A stretch of 12,420 nucleotides of DNA, taken from an uncultured Collinsella sp. Its GTDB lineage: Bacteria; Actinomycetota; Coriobacteriia; Coriobacteriales; Coriobacteriaceae. Position numbers and translations under genes: made by a program. A model generated the notes under the pieces. That model worked only from the letters and a program-made list of their open reading frames with translations. It had not been told where the DNA came from and made no database searches. Each line of letters opens with the position of its first letter. The first letter of the stretch is position 1. Location of the stretch: NCBI GenBank assembly GCA_900766165.1, contig CAAFUK010000082.1, positions 1 to 12,420 of the forward strand. Reading direction: 5' to 3'. Below are positions 1 through 5,886 of the stretch, piece by piece.

Positions 1-21
1 AGAGCGAACAAGTTGGCATGA

Positions 22-62
22 AAAAGGCAAGGCATAGACCTTCTGGTCATGCCTTGCCTTTT
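22..62 (-). terminator. Intrinsic terminator downstream of lysS
   Basis: A near-perfect hairpin: a 10-bp stem (positions 26-35 with 49-58), one bulged base, then 4 bp (37-40 with 45-48) around a TTCT loop. It is flanked by A/T runs that pair at the base. Read on the minus strand the stem is followed by TTTTT, so it should end the greA-lysS transcript. On the plus strand a TTTT also follows, so it may work in both directions and separate lysS from whatever lies to the left. Confidence 0.85.
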
Positions 63-103
63 GAATGACAAATTGTCGCTCTGGACGTCGCGCAGCGTCG
101 AGC

Positions 104-133
104 GGTTACGGCGTTTGGTAAAACGCCGTAACC
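104..133 (-). repeat. Post-stop hairpin, copy 1 (GGTA/TACC loop), after lysS
   Basis: A perfect 13-bp inverted repeat (104-116 with 121-133) closes a 4-nt loop, GGTA on the plus strand and TACC on the minus. It begins 2 bases after the lysS TAG stop codon on the minus strand. No U-tract follows, so it is not a standard intrinsic terminator. A second copy with the same loop and loop-proximal TTT/AAA pairs lies directly after dtd (4622-4649). The two differ in the stem by paired, compensatory changes. The role is unknown: mRNA 3'-end stabiliser, Rho-related end or small palindromic repeat are all possible. Confidence 0.75.
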
Positions 134-135
134 CC

Positions 136-2100
136 CTAGTACATCTTTGCGCCGGCGGGGATGGAGGCGTCGAGCTGGATCAGGTTGAGGCGCTCCTCGC
201 CCTCCTCCTCGTGAATAGCGCTGATGAGCATGCCACAGCTGGGGATTCCCATCATCTTGCGCGGAGGCAGGTTGGTGATGGCGAGCAGGGTCTTACCGAC
301 CAGGTCCTCGGGCTCATAGTAATCATGAATGCCGGAGAGGATGGTGCGGTCGGTGCCGGTGCCGTCGTCGAGCACAAAGTTCAGCAGCTTCTTGGACTTC
401 TTGACGGCCTCGCACGCCTTGACCTTCACGGCACGGAAATCGCTCTTGGAGAAGGTGTCGAAGTCGACAAACTCCTCGAACAGCGGCTCAACGGCGATCT
501 TGGAGTAGTCGAGCGTGGGCTTGAGCGACTTGACGAACTGGCTCGCGGCATTGCCGGCCTCGGCGGCCTTGGCGGCAGCGGCACCGGACTGGAAACCCTT
601 CTCGGGCTTCATATGCGGGAACAGCAGCACGTCGCGGATGGAAGCCTGGTTGGTGAGCAGCATGACCACGCGGTCGATACCGATGCCGATGCCACCCGCG
701 GGAGGCATACCGTACTCGAGGGCGCGCACGTAGTCCTCGTCGTACTCCATGGCCTCGTCATCGCCGCCGGCCTTCTCGGTCATCTGGGCGGCAAAACGCT
801 CGGCCTGGTCGACCGGGTCGTTGAGCTCGGAGAACGCGTTGGCATACTCGTGGCCGGCGATAACCAGCTCAAAGCGGTGCGTCAGGCGCGGGTCGTCCTC
901 AAAGCGCTTGGCCAGCGGGCTGACCTCGATGGGGTAATCGCACACGAAGGTGGGGTTGACGATGGTGTCCTCGCCCAGCTCGTCGTAGATCTCGGCGATG
1001 ATCTTGCCGGCGGTCCACTCGGGCTTGACCTCCAGACCCTTCTCACGTGCGGCAGCGGCGAGCTCCTCGACCGGCGTGTCGATAGTGATCTGCTTGCCGA
1101 GCACATCGGAGACGATGTCGGTCATAGGACGGCTGGCCCACTCACCAGAAAGGTCGATGGTCTGACCCTGGTACTCGATAACCTCGGGGTTGCCGATGGC
1201 CTTGTTAGCCGCCTTGATAACGCCCTGGGCGAGCGCCTTCATGCCCTCGAGGTCGGAGAAGGCACGGTAGGCCTCCATCGTGGTGAACTCGGGGTTGTGC
1301 GTGAGGTCCATGCCCTCGTTACGGAAGATGCGGCCGATCTCGAACACGCGCTCAAAACCGCCGACGATGCAGCGCTTGAGGTGCAGCTCGGTAGCAATAC
1401 GCAGGTAGCACTCCTGATCGAGCGCGTTGAAGTGCGTAATGAACGGCTTAGCCGTGGCGCCGCCCTGGATGGTCTGCAGGATGGGGGTCTCGACCTCCAT
1501 GTAGCCGTCGGACTCCATAAAGCGACGGAAGGTGGAGAGAATCTGCGAGCGCTTACGGAAGGTCTCGCGAACGTCGTCATTGGCGATCAGATCGACATAG
1601 CGCTGACGATAACGGGTCTCCTTGTCGGAAAGGCCGTGGAACTTCTCGGGCAGCGGACGAACGGCCTTGGAAAGCAGCGTTGCGCTCTTGGGGGCAACGG
1701 AGAGCTGGCCGCGCTTGGTGCGCACGACCACGCCGGTCACGCCCAGGATGTCGCCCAGGTCGAGGGCCTTGAGCGTATTCCAGGCAGCCTCGTCCATGTC
1801 GTTGATGCGGCAGAACAGCTGAATCTCGGCAGTCGCATCGCGCACGACGATGAACATAATCTTGCCCTGACCGCGCTTGGCGACAACACGGCCGGCGATC
1901 TTCACGACGTCCTCGGTGTCCTCGCCATCGGCAAGCTCGGCGTACTTAGCCTCGATGTCGGCGACGTAGTCCTCGAGCTCAGAGTGCTCGGGATAGGGGT
2001 TCTGGCCCGCCTCGAACAGGGCGGCGCGCTTGGCCAGGCGGGTGGCGCGCTCGTCGTTGAGCGTCGATGCCTGATCGGCGGCGTTCTGGTTCTCTGCCAT
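136..2100 (-). CDS. lysS: Lysyl-tRNA synthetase, class II, with C-terminal tRNA-binding domain
   Basis: Charges tRNA-Lys with lysine in the cytoplasm. At 654 residues it is much longer than the usual bacterial LysRS of about 500. An N-terminal OB-fold anticodon-binding domain spans about residues 66-140. The class II catalytic core follows, with motif 2 at 259-273 (FRNEGMDLTHNPEF) and the glycine-rich motif 3 at 470-482 (GIGIGIDRV). The core closes at FPHMKP near 499. An Ala-rich linker (about 506-520) leads to an extra OB-fold of the EMAP-II/Trbp111/MetRS C-terminal type (about 545-654), recognisable from LSGIHDYYEPEDLVGK, LPPRKMMGI and SCGMLI. The ATG start is preceded by GAGGAG seven bases upstream, and the stop is TAG. 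It lies 79 bp downstream of greA on the same strand with a possible attenuator between them. The enzyme assignment is secure; the effect of the added domain on tRNA affinity is inferred. Confidence 0.97.
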   Translation of the reverse strand: MAENQNAADQASTLNDERATRLAKRAALFEAGQNPYPEHSELEDYVADIEAKYAELADGEDTEDVVKIAGRVVAKRGQGKIMFIVVRDATAEIQLFCRINDMDEAAWNTLKALDLGDILGVTGVVVRTKRGQLSVAPKSATLLSKAVRPLPEKFHGLSDKETRYRQRYVDLIANDDVRETFRKRSQILSTFRRFMESDGYMEVETPILQTIQGGATAKPFITHFNALDQECYLRIATELHLKRCIVGGFERVFEIGRIFRNEGMDLTHNPEFTTMEAYRAFSDLEGMKALAQGVIKAANKAIGNPEVIEYQGQTIDLSGEWASRPMTDIVSDVLGKQITIDTPVEELAAAAREKGLEVKPEWTAGKIIAEIYDELGEDTIVNPTFVCDYPIEVSPLAKRFEDDPRLTHRFELVIAGHEYANAFSELNDPVDQAERFAAQMTEKAGGDDEAMEYDEDYVRALEYGMPPAGGIGIGIDRVVMLLTNQASIRDVLLFPHMKPEKGFQSGAAAAKAAEAGNAASQFVKSLKPTLDYSKIAVEPLFEEFVDFDTFSKSDFRAVKVKACEAVKKSKKLLNFVLDDGTGTDRTILSGIHDYYEPEDLVGKTLLAITNLPPRKMMGIPSCGMLISAIHEEEGEERLNLIQLDASIPAGAKMY

Positions 2101-2116
2101 AAGTTAGCTCCTCAAA

Positions 2117-2151
2117 CTAAAACGCTCCCCAGGATTCGGTCCCAGGGAGCG
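2117..2151 (-). terminator. Terminator or attenuator between greA and lysS
   Basis: A 7-bp GC-rich stem (CGCTCCC at 2123-2129 with GGGAGCG at 2145-2151) has a partly paired apical region. On the minus strand it is followed by TTTTAG, as expected for an intrinsic terminator. It lies between the greA stop and the lysS Shine-Dalgarno sequence, only about 17 bp before the lysS start, with no evident lysS promoter after it. It may therefore act as a partial terminator within a greA-lysS operon. Confidence 0.65.
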
Positions 2152-2179
2152 AAAACATACCTTTACGCGGGACCGTGGT

Positions 2180-2650
2180 CTAGCGTGCGATCTTGGCGAT
2201 GGTGTAGATGCGGGTCTTGCCGGAAGGCGTAACGACCTCGACGGAATCGCCCTCGCCGTGACCGATGATGGCGTGACCGACCGGAGACTCGTTGGAGATC
2301 TTGTGCTCGAGCGAGTTGGTCTCGGTGGTACCGACGAGCGTGACGTCCATGAGCTCGCCGTTGGGGTCGACCAGGGTGACGGTCGAGCCAATGGAGACGG
2401 TCAGGTCACCCGTGCTGGCAGCGATCTGAGCGTTGGCGAGGATGGCCTGGATCTCGGCAATACGAGCGGCGTTCTGGGCCTGCTTGTCCTTAGCAGCATC
2501 GTACTCGGAGTTCTCCGAAAGGTCGCCGAACGCGCGGGCTTCCTTGATGTCCTCGACGATCTCCTTGGCGTAATCGCCCTCACGCCAAGCGAGCTCCTCG
2601 ACGAGCTTCTGGCGGCCCTCAGCGGTCAGTACGATCTGGCTTGCGTCCAT
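2180..2650 (-). CDS. greA: Transcription elongation factor GreA
   Basis: Binds in the secondary channel of RNA polymerase and stimulates cleavage of backtracked RNA, rescuing stalled complexes. The 156 residues match the usual family length. Residues 1 to about 78 form the N-terminal coiled-coil finger. Its tip carries FGDLSENSEY (41-50), with the acidic residues D43 and E46 that position the catalytic metal. The C-terminal FKBP-like domain contains ISNESPVGHAIIGH (118-131) and GDSVEV. I chose the ATG at 2650 rather than one ten codons upstream because GGGGAG lies at proper distance before it and GreA proteins begin near MDAS-IVLT. The stop is TAG. It follows the tatA terminator, with a lone TTGACA -35 box in the gap, and precedes lysS, a pairing common in Gram-positive bacteria. 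Confidence 0.97.
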   Translation of the reverse strand: MDASQIVLTAEGRQKLVEELAWREGDYAKEIVEDIKEARAFGDLSENSEYDAAKDKQAQNAARIAEIQAILANAQIAASTGDLTVSIGSTVTLVDPNGELMDVTLVGTTETNSLEHKISNESPVGHAIIGHGEGDSVEVVTPSGKTRIYTIAKIAR

Positions 2651-2685
2651 ACGGATATCTCCCCAACTCTGATCAAACAATCAAC

Positions 2686-2691
2686 TGTCAA
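2686..2691 (-). promoter_or_regulatory. Possible greA promoter: isolated perfect -35 box
   Basis: The minus strand reads TTGACA in the short gap between the tatA terminator and the greA start. No convincing -10 hexamer is found 16-18 nt downstream (the 17-nt position reads AGTTGG). A promoter is expected here because tatA ends in a strong terminator, but only half of it is visible. Confidence 0.3.
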
Positions 2692-2698
2692 CAAAACG

Positions 2699-2731
2699 AA
2701 AAAGACCGGCTAGCCTGCGGGCAAGCCGGTC
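2699..2731 (-). terminator. Intrinsic terminator of tatA
   Basis: An 8-bp stem, GACCGGCT (2704-2711) with AGCCGGTC (2724-2731), has further G-C pairing inside. On the minus strand TTTTTCG follows immediately. It lies about 25 bp after the tatA stop codon. Confidence 0.88.
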
Positions 2732-2756
2732 AGGTGCTCACCCCAAAGGGATGGGA

Positions 2757-3032
2757 CTACTCTGCGTCCGCGTCGCTGTCCTCTGCCTGCTTCTTCTTGG
2801 CAGCAGCGAGCTTGGCCTCGAGCTCTGCGATCTCCTTGTCCTCCTCGGACTGCTCGACCACGACCTCCTCGGCCTGCTTGGTCTCGGCCTTATCGTCGCC
2901 CTCCATACCCTCGCGGATATTCTTGACGGTAGAGCCGAGAGACTTGCCGAGCTTCGGCAGGTTCTTAGGCCCGAAGATAATCAGGACAACGACGAGAATA
3001 ATGATGAGCTCAGGAGCCCTCAGTCCAAACAT
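2757..3032 (-). CDS. tatA: Twin-arginine translocase subunit TatA
   Basis: Pore-forming subunit of the Tat system, which exports folded proteins across the cytoplasmic membrane. The 91 residues show the family plan: a short N-terminus (MFGLRAPEL), one hydrophobic membrane helix (about 8-20), the FGPKNLPKLG hinge (20-29), an amphipathic helix to about 43, then a very acidic and Lys-rich tail (44-91) likely to be helical or disordered. The ATG at 3032 is chosen because GGAGG lies seven bases upstream and the membrane helix follows at once. Longer readings run into the tRNA gene. The stop is TAG. It has its own promoter and terminator, so it is a single-gene unit. No tatB or tatC is in this window; in many Gram-positive bacteria one TatA-type protein serves both TatA and TatB roles. 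Confidence 0.93.
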   Translation of the reverse strand: MFGLRAPELIIILVVVLIIFGPKNLPKLGKSLGSTVKNIREGMEGDDKAETKQAEEVVVEQSEEDKEIAELEAKLAAAKKKQAEDSDADAE

Positions 3033-3068
3033 GTAGACCTCCACAATACAGCGAGACAAGCTCGAATG

Positions 3069-3097
3069 AGTATACCGCGGGTATCGCGGTATCACAA
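3069..3097 (-). promoter_or_regulatory. tatA promoter
   Basis: On the minus strand a -35 box TTGTGA (3097-3092) and a -10 box TATACT (3074-3069) are separated by exactly 17 nt. The -10 lies about 37 bp upstream of the tatA start, just after the tRNA terminator. The spacer is filled by a perfect inverted repeat, annotated separately. Confidence 0.75.
3072..3092. promoter_or_regulatory. Operator-like palindrome in the tatA promoter
   Basis: A perfect 8-bp inverted repeat, ATACCGCG (3072-3079) and CGCGGTAT (3085-3092), is separated by 5 bp. It spans the whole spacer and touches both promoter hexamers. A nested palindrome, ATACC-GCG-GGTAT, occupies 3072-3084. This is the classical position for a repressor or spacer-bending activator. 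No regulator is identifiable here. Confidence 0.45.
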
Positions 3098-3105
3098 CAA
3101 TAGCT

Positions 3106-3133
3106 AAAAAAAGGGACCGCAAGAAGCGGTCCC
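3106..3133 (-). terminator. Intrinsic terminator of the tRNA-Pro gene
   Basis: A perfect 8-bp stem, GGGACCGC (3113-3120) with GCGGTCCC (3126-3133), encloses a 5-nt loop. On the minus strand it is followed by seven T residues. It starts 11 bp after the CCA end of the tRNA. Confidence 0.93.
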
Positions 3134-3144
3134 TCCTCATGCTC

Positions 3145-3221
3145 TGGTCGGGTTGACTGGATTTGAACCAGCGACCCCTGCGTCCCGAACGCAGTGCTCT
3201 ACCAAACTGAGCCACAACCCG
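3145..3221 (-). tRNA. tRNA-Pro, anticodon CGG, with encoded CCA
   Basis: The minus strand folds into a full cloverleaf. The acceptor stem CGGGTTG pairs with CAACCCG. The D stem is GCTC/GAGC and the anticodon stem CTGCG/CGCAG holds the loop TTCGGGA, giving anticodon CGG, which reads the CCG codon. The T arm contains GGTTCAAATCC. The C1-G72 pair is typical of bacterial tRNA-Pro. The discriminator A (3148) and CCA (3147-3145) are genome-encoded. It lies between ispE and tatA with its own -10 box and terminator. CCG is expected to be heavily used in a GC-rich genome. Confidence 0.95.
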
Positions 3222-3232
3222 TTAGCTCGACT

Positions 3233-3238
3233 ATAGTA
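3233..3238 (-). promoter_or_regulatory. Probable -10 box of tRNA-Pro
   Basis: The minus strand reads TACTAT, 11 nt before the first base of the mature tRNA. The best hexamer 17 nt upstream (TAGCAC) is a poor -35, so only the -10 is supported. Confidence 0.45.
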
Positions 3239-3270
3239 ACAAAGATTTCCGTCGTGTGCTAGAGAAATTT

Positions 3271-4167
3271 TTACTTCTTTGGCACTTCGATGCGAACCGT
3301 GCTGGGAATGAGCTCCGTCGCGCAGGACCACCAGCCGTTTTGCTGGGCAGCATCGGCAAGCCTTTCGGCCGTGGCGGCCGTATCGCAAATGGCAAACGAG
3401 CAGGCACCCGATCCACACACGTCTACGGCAACGGTACCGTCCTGCGCGCGTAGCCAGTCGAGCACGGTTTGGATCTGCGGTTCCATTTGCGCGGAGATAA
3501 CGCCCAGGTTGTTGTGGACGAGCGCGTAGGCCGTCTCGGCGTCTCCCGAACGAAGCGCCGATGCGATCGCACCGGGCTTCTCCGCAGGCACCGGGGTCTC
3601 GTCAAAGCGTCGATAGGCTTCAATTGTTGAAACGCTTGCTTCGCGCGGCTTGACCAGCACGACAGGAGTTGCGGGCAATGCGGGGTACTCGGTTGCCAGA
3701 ACGTCTCCCCCGCCCACGTGAAATGCGGGGCTCGCATGCAAAAAGAAGGGAACGTCGGCACCGATGCCGCGCGCGATGTTGTCCAGCGCGGGATCGGCGT
3801 GGTCGATGTCCCAGAGTTCGGCCAGAGCAACGATAACCGCCGCGGCGTCCGTCGAAGGACCGCCCAGGCCGGCGCACAGCGGAATATGCTTCTCGATCGT
3901 CACGCAGATGTTGGCCTCGCGACTATAATGCTCGGCCATGGCAACCGCAGCCCGATACGCCGTATTCTTTTGCATGGGAAAATCGGATGCCGGAACCGTC
4001 TGGACGGTCAGCTCCTGTGCCGGAGCGACCGTCACGGTATCGGCTAGGCCGACGGCTGCCATCAGGGAATCGACCTTGTGGTAGCCGCGGTCGTCACGCT
4101 CGGTATGGACCCCCAGGTAGAGGTTAATCTTTGCCGGCGCGGAAAGAGTCAGAGACCAATCGGTCAC
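3271..4167 (-). CDS. ispE: 4-diphosphocytidyl-2-C-methyl-D-erythritol kinase
   Basis: ATP-dependent kinase of the non-mevalonate (MEP) pathway; it phosphorylates CDP-methylerythritol on the way to IPP and DMAPP. The 298 residues fit the GHMP-kinase family. Visible motifs are PAKINLYL (11-18), GYHKVDSLM (28-36) for substrate binding, the ATP loop around 96-112 (LCAGLGGPSTDAAA, with Pro where the family usually has Gly or Ser), GADVPFFL (136-143) with the catalytic Asp138, and the C-terminal GSGACSFA (252-259). The start is GTG, supported by GAGGAG eight bases upstream, and lies only 2 nt beyond the veg stop codon. The two are surely co-transcribed and probably translationally coupled. The stop is TAA. 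I see no clear terminator before the tRNA gene. Confidence 0.95.
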   Translation of the reverse strand: MTDWSLTLSAPAKINLYLGVHTERDDRGYHKVDSLMAAVGLADTVTVAPAQELTVQTVPASDFPMQKNTAYRAAVAMAEHYSREANICVTIEKHIPLCAGLGGPSTDAAAVIVALAELWDIDHADPALDNIARGIGADVPFFLHASPAFHVGGGDVLATEYPALPATPVVLVKPREASVSTIEAYRRFDETPVPAEKPGAIASALRSGDAETAYALVHNNLGVISAQMEPQIQTVLDWLRAQDGTVAVDVCGSGACSFAICDTAATAERLADAAQQNGWWSCATELIPSTVRIEVPKK

Positions 4168-4169
4168 TG

Positions 4170-4466
4170 TTAGTGCTCCTCGAGCTGATTGCCGAGCGGG
4201 GTGAAAATATGCTCGCCGCTCTCGGGGTCGAACAGCTCAACCTGACCGGTGAGGACATCGATATACTGGTAGGACTGACGCGACTTGCGACCGCGACGCT
4301 CGTCGACCTCGACGATAAAGACGGCGGGGTGGACGCTCTTGATGGTGCCCATGCGCTCGACAACGCGGGTGCGGCCCATGTTGGCCTTCACCTTGACGCG
4401 ATCGCCCACCATATCGGTCAGCTTCTCGTGGATGTCGTCGACGTGATTGACTTCCATCTCTTCCAT
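4170..4466 (-). CDS. veg: Veg family protein (DUF1021)
   Basis: A small cytoplasmic protein of 98 residues. It matches the Veg family along its length: HVDDIHEKLTDMVGDRVKVKAN, then the GR-x-VVERMGTI segment, PAVFIVEVD and QSYQYIDVLTGQVEL. In Bacillus subtilis Veg is highly expressed and stimulates biofilm formation; its biochemical function is not settled. I chose the ATG at 4466 because GGAGG lies eight bases upstream. An in-frame TTG at 4490 lacks such a site, and a further ATG three codons on is less well placed. The stop is TAA. veg directly precedes ispE, as it does near ispE in Bacillus, which supports both the call and an old linkage. A promoter lies about 70 bp upstream. Confidence 0.9.
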   Translation of the reverse strand: MEEMEVNHVDDIHEKLTDMVGDRVKVKANMGRTRVVERMGTIKSVHPAVFIVEVDERRGRKSRQSYQYIDVLTGQVELFDPESGEHIFTPLGNQLEEH

Positions 4467-4533
4467 GAACAGGGCCTCCAGAAGGTGCAATTCAAAAAGG
4501 GGATAATACCCCTAAGATAGACAAAACTCTAAT

Positions 4534-4563
4534 ACTATAGCACCCTGCTGTTGCTATACGCAA
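4534..4563 (-). promoter_or_regulatory. Promoter of veg-ispE
   Basis: On the minus strand a -35 TTGCGT (4563-4558) and a -10 TATAGT (4539-4534) are separated by 18 nt. This predicts a leader of about 60 nt before the veg start. The same TTGCGT hexamer occurs in the murE promoter. Confidence 0.6.
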
Positions 4564-4621
4564 GTAGCTAAATGAGCCCCGTCCCAAATACGTACCAGAC
4601 GACAACCTCGCATGACCAGTT

Positions 4622-4649
4622 GTTACGCGGTTTGGTAAAACCGCGTAAC
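4622..4649 (-). repeat. Post-stop hairpin, copy 2 (GGTA/TACC loop), after dtd
   Basis: A perfect 12-bp inverted repeat (4622-4633 with 4638-4649) surrounds the loop GGTA, TACC on the minus strand. It begins immediately after the dtd TAG stop codon. It shares the GTTACG base, the TTT/AAA top pairs and the loop with the copy after lysS. Two adjacent G-C pairs are flipped with both sides compensating. No U-tract follows on either strand. Confidence 0.75.
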
Positions 4650-5096
4650 CTAAAGGTTGTCGGTGTCCAAGACGATGGTGAATGGGCCGTCGTTGACCAA
4701 GTCGACTTTCATATCGGCGCCAAAGATGCCGTGCGCCACGTGTTCGACATCTTGGCGAACGAGCATCAGGAAGTACTCGTAGAGCTCGTTGGCGACATCG
4801 GGGGCGCCGGCATCCGTAAACGATGGGCGGCGGCCGTGGCGGCAGTCGGCGAACAGCGTGAACTGCGACACCACGAGCACCTCGCCGTCGACATCGGCAA
4901 GCGCCAAGTTGGTCTTGCCGTTCTCGTCCTCGTTGATACGCAGCCCGCGGAGCTTGTCCCACAGCTTGTCGGCCTCGGCGCACGTGTCGCCATGGCCCAC
5001 ACCCAGCAGCACCAGATAGCCGCGTCCAATGCGGCCCACGCACTCGCCGTCGACCGTCACGCCGGCGTTGAGCACGCGCTGCACCACCGCGCGCAC
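4650..5096 (-). CDS. dtd: D-aminoacyl-tRNA deacylase
   Basis: Hydrolyses D-amino acids mischarged on tRNA (for example D-Tyr or D-Asp) and also glycine wrongly attached to tRNA-Ala, acting in the cytoplasm. The 148 residues fit the family. The two signature segments are present: SQFTLF at 77-82, and NDGPFT at 135-140 with the Gly-Pro pair (137-138) that enforces chirality. The N-terminus MRAVVQRV is typical. The start is GTG, with GAGGAG six bases upstream overlapping the end of rdgB. Only 3 nt separate the rdgB stop from this start, so the two are co-transcribed. The stop is TAG, followed at once by an unusual hairpin (4622-4649). Confidence 0.95.
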   Translation of the reverse strand: MRAVVQRVLNAGVTVDGECVGRIGRGYLVLLGVGHGDTCAEADKLWDKLRGLRINEDENGKTNLALADVDGEVLVVSQFTLFADCRHGRRPSFTDAGAPDVANELYEYFLMLVRQDVEHVAHGIFGADMKVDLVNDGPFTIVLDTDNL

Positions 5097-5099
5097 GGC

Positions 5100-5741
5100 C
5101 TACTCCTCGCCCGTCAGTTTGGCGGACAGATGCTCGAGCGCGTGGAAACGATGGCTGATGGCGTTCTTCTCGTCCGCCGTCAGCTCGGCCATGGTCTTGC
5201 CCGGCGTGTCGACCGGCAGGAACAGCGGGTCGTAGCCAAAGCCGTGATCGCCGCGGCCCTCGTGTGCGATAACGCCCTCGCAGGCGCCCTCGCCATAGGT
5301 GACCAGACCATCCGTGTCGATGAGCGCGACAACGCTCATAAAGCGCGCAGTGCGGTCCTCGTCGGCCACGCCCTCCAGATTAATGAGCAGCTTGGCATTG
5401 TTGGCGGCATCGTCGCCATGAACGCCCGCGTAGCGCGCGCTATACACGCCGGGCTCGCCGTCCAGCGCGTCGACGACCAGGCCCGAATCGTCAGCAATGG
5501 CCATGAGCCCCGTCTCTTCGACGGCAGCCTGCGCCTTGATGATGGCGTTCTCCAAAAACGTCGTGCCGTTTTCCTCGGGGTCCTCAAAATCGCCCAGCTG
5601 GCCGAGCGCCACAAAGCGCACCTCGGGCATAACCTTGCCCAAAATGGCCTCGATCTCGGTGAGCTTATGGGCGTTGCCCGTTGCCACGACGATGGTCGCC
5701 GCCGGGTCGAGGGTGTCGATGTCGATCTTCTCAAGTGCCAT
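5100..5741 (-). CDS. rdgB: XTP/dITP pyrophosphatase (non-canonical purine NTPase)
   Basis: Removes ITP, dITP and XTP from the nucleotide pool by cleaving them to the monophosphate and pyrophosphate, keeping deaminated purines out of DNA and RNA. The 213 residues include a short N-terminal extension of about 14 before the family start. Visible motifs are TGNAHK (21-26), the acidic segment EENGTTF (57-63), DDSGLVVDAL (84-93) with the catalytic Asp, GRGDHGFGYDPLF (162-174), and KNAISHR (192-198). The ATG start has AAGGAG seven bases upstream; the stop is TAG. It follows rph, a pairing seen in many Gram-positive genomes, but a terminator lies between them here. I find no convincing promoter in the 143-bp gap. 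Confidence 0.95.
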   Translation of the reverse strand: MALEKIDIDTLDPAATIVVATGNAHKLTEIEAILGKVMPEVRFVALGQLGDFEDPEENGTTFLENAIIKAQAAVEETGLMAIADDSGLVVDALDGEPGVYSARYAGVHGDDAANNAKLLINLEGVADEDRTARFMSVVALIDTDGLVTYGEGACEGVIAHEGRGDHGFGYDPLFLPVDTPGKTMAELTADEKNAISHRFHALEHLSAKLTGEE

Positions 5742-5847
5742 GAGTGGTCTCCTTGTCTCTATAGCAATGCCGCGCCGAGGGCGACGAGGGCCTCTGCCTC
5801 TCCCCTCTCAATCAACGGCTGTCTTGTGCCTAGACGTCTCCGCAGAT

Positions 5848-5886
5848 AAAACCTACCAAAATAAACCTGTCCCTTTTTGGCAGGTT
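5848..5886 (-). terminator. Terminator overlapping the rph stop codon
   Basis: On the minus strand AACCTGCCAAAA (5886-5875) can pair with TTTTGGTAGGTT (5861-5850) through 12 pairs including one G-U, around a 13-nt loop, followed by a short U-run. The rph TAA stop lies within the base of the stem. A competing inner stem, AACCTG with CAGGTT, is also possible. The A-rich half of the stem makes the termination strength uncertain. Confidence 0.6.

Noticed and set aside
49..2232. Very long plus-strand open frame over lysS
   Set aside because: It is antisense to a clear lysS. Its Leu/Val/Gly/His-rich composition is the mirror of GC-rich codon bias, and it has no family resemblance. The same holds for the long plus-strand frames over asnB, murE, rph and the HAD gene.
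4495..4508. GGGG-six bases-CCCC followed by T-run in the veg leader
   Set aside because: Only a 4-bp stem with a 6-nt loop, too weak for an intrinsic terminator, although it lies within the leader and precedes TTTTT.
5776..5781. TATAGA-like box just before rdgB
   Set aside because: It would start transcription inside the ribosome-binding site and has no -35 at 16-18 nt.
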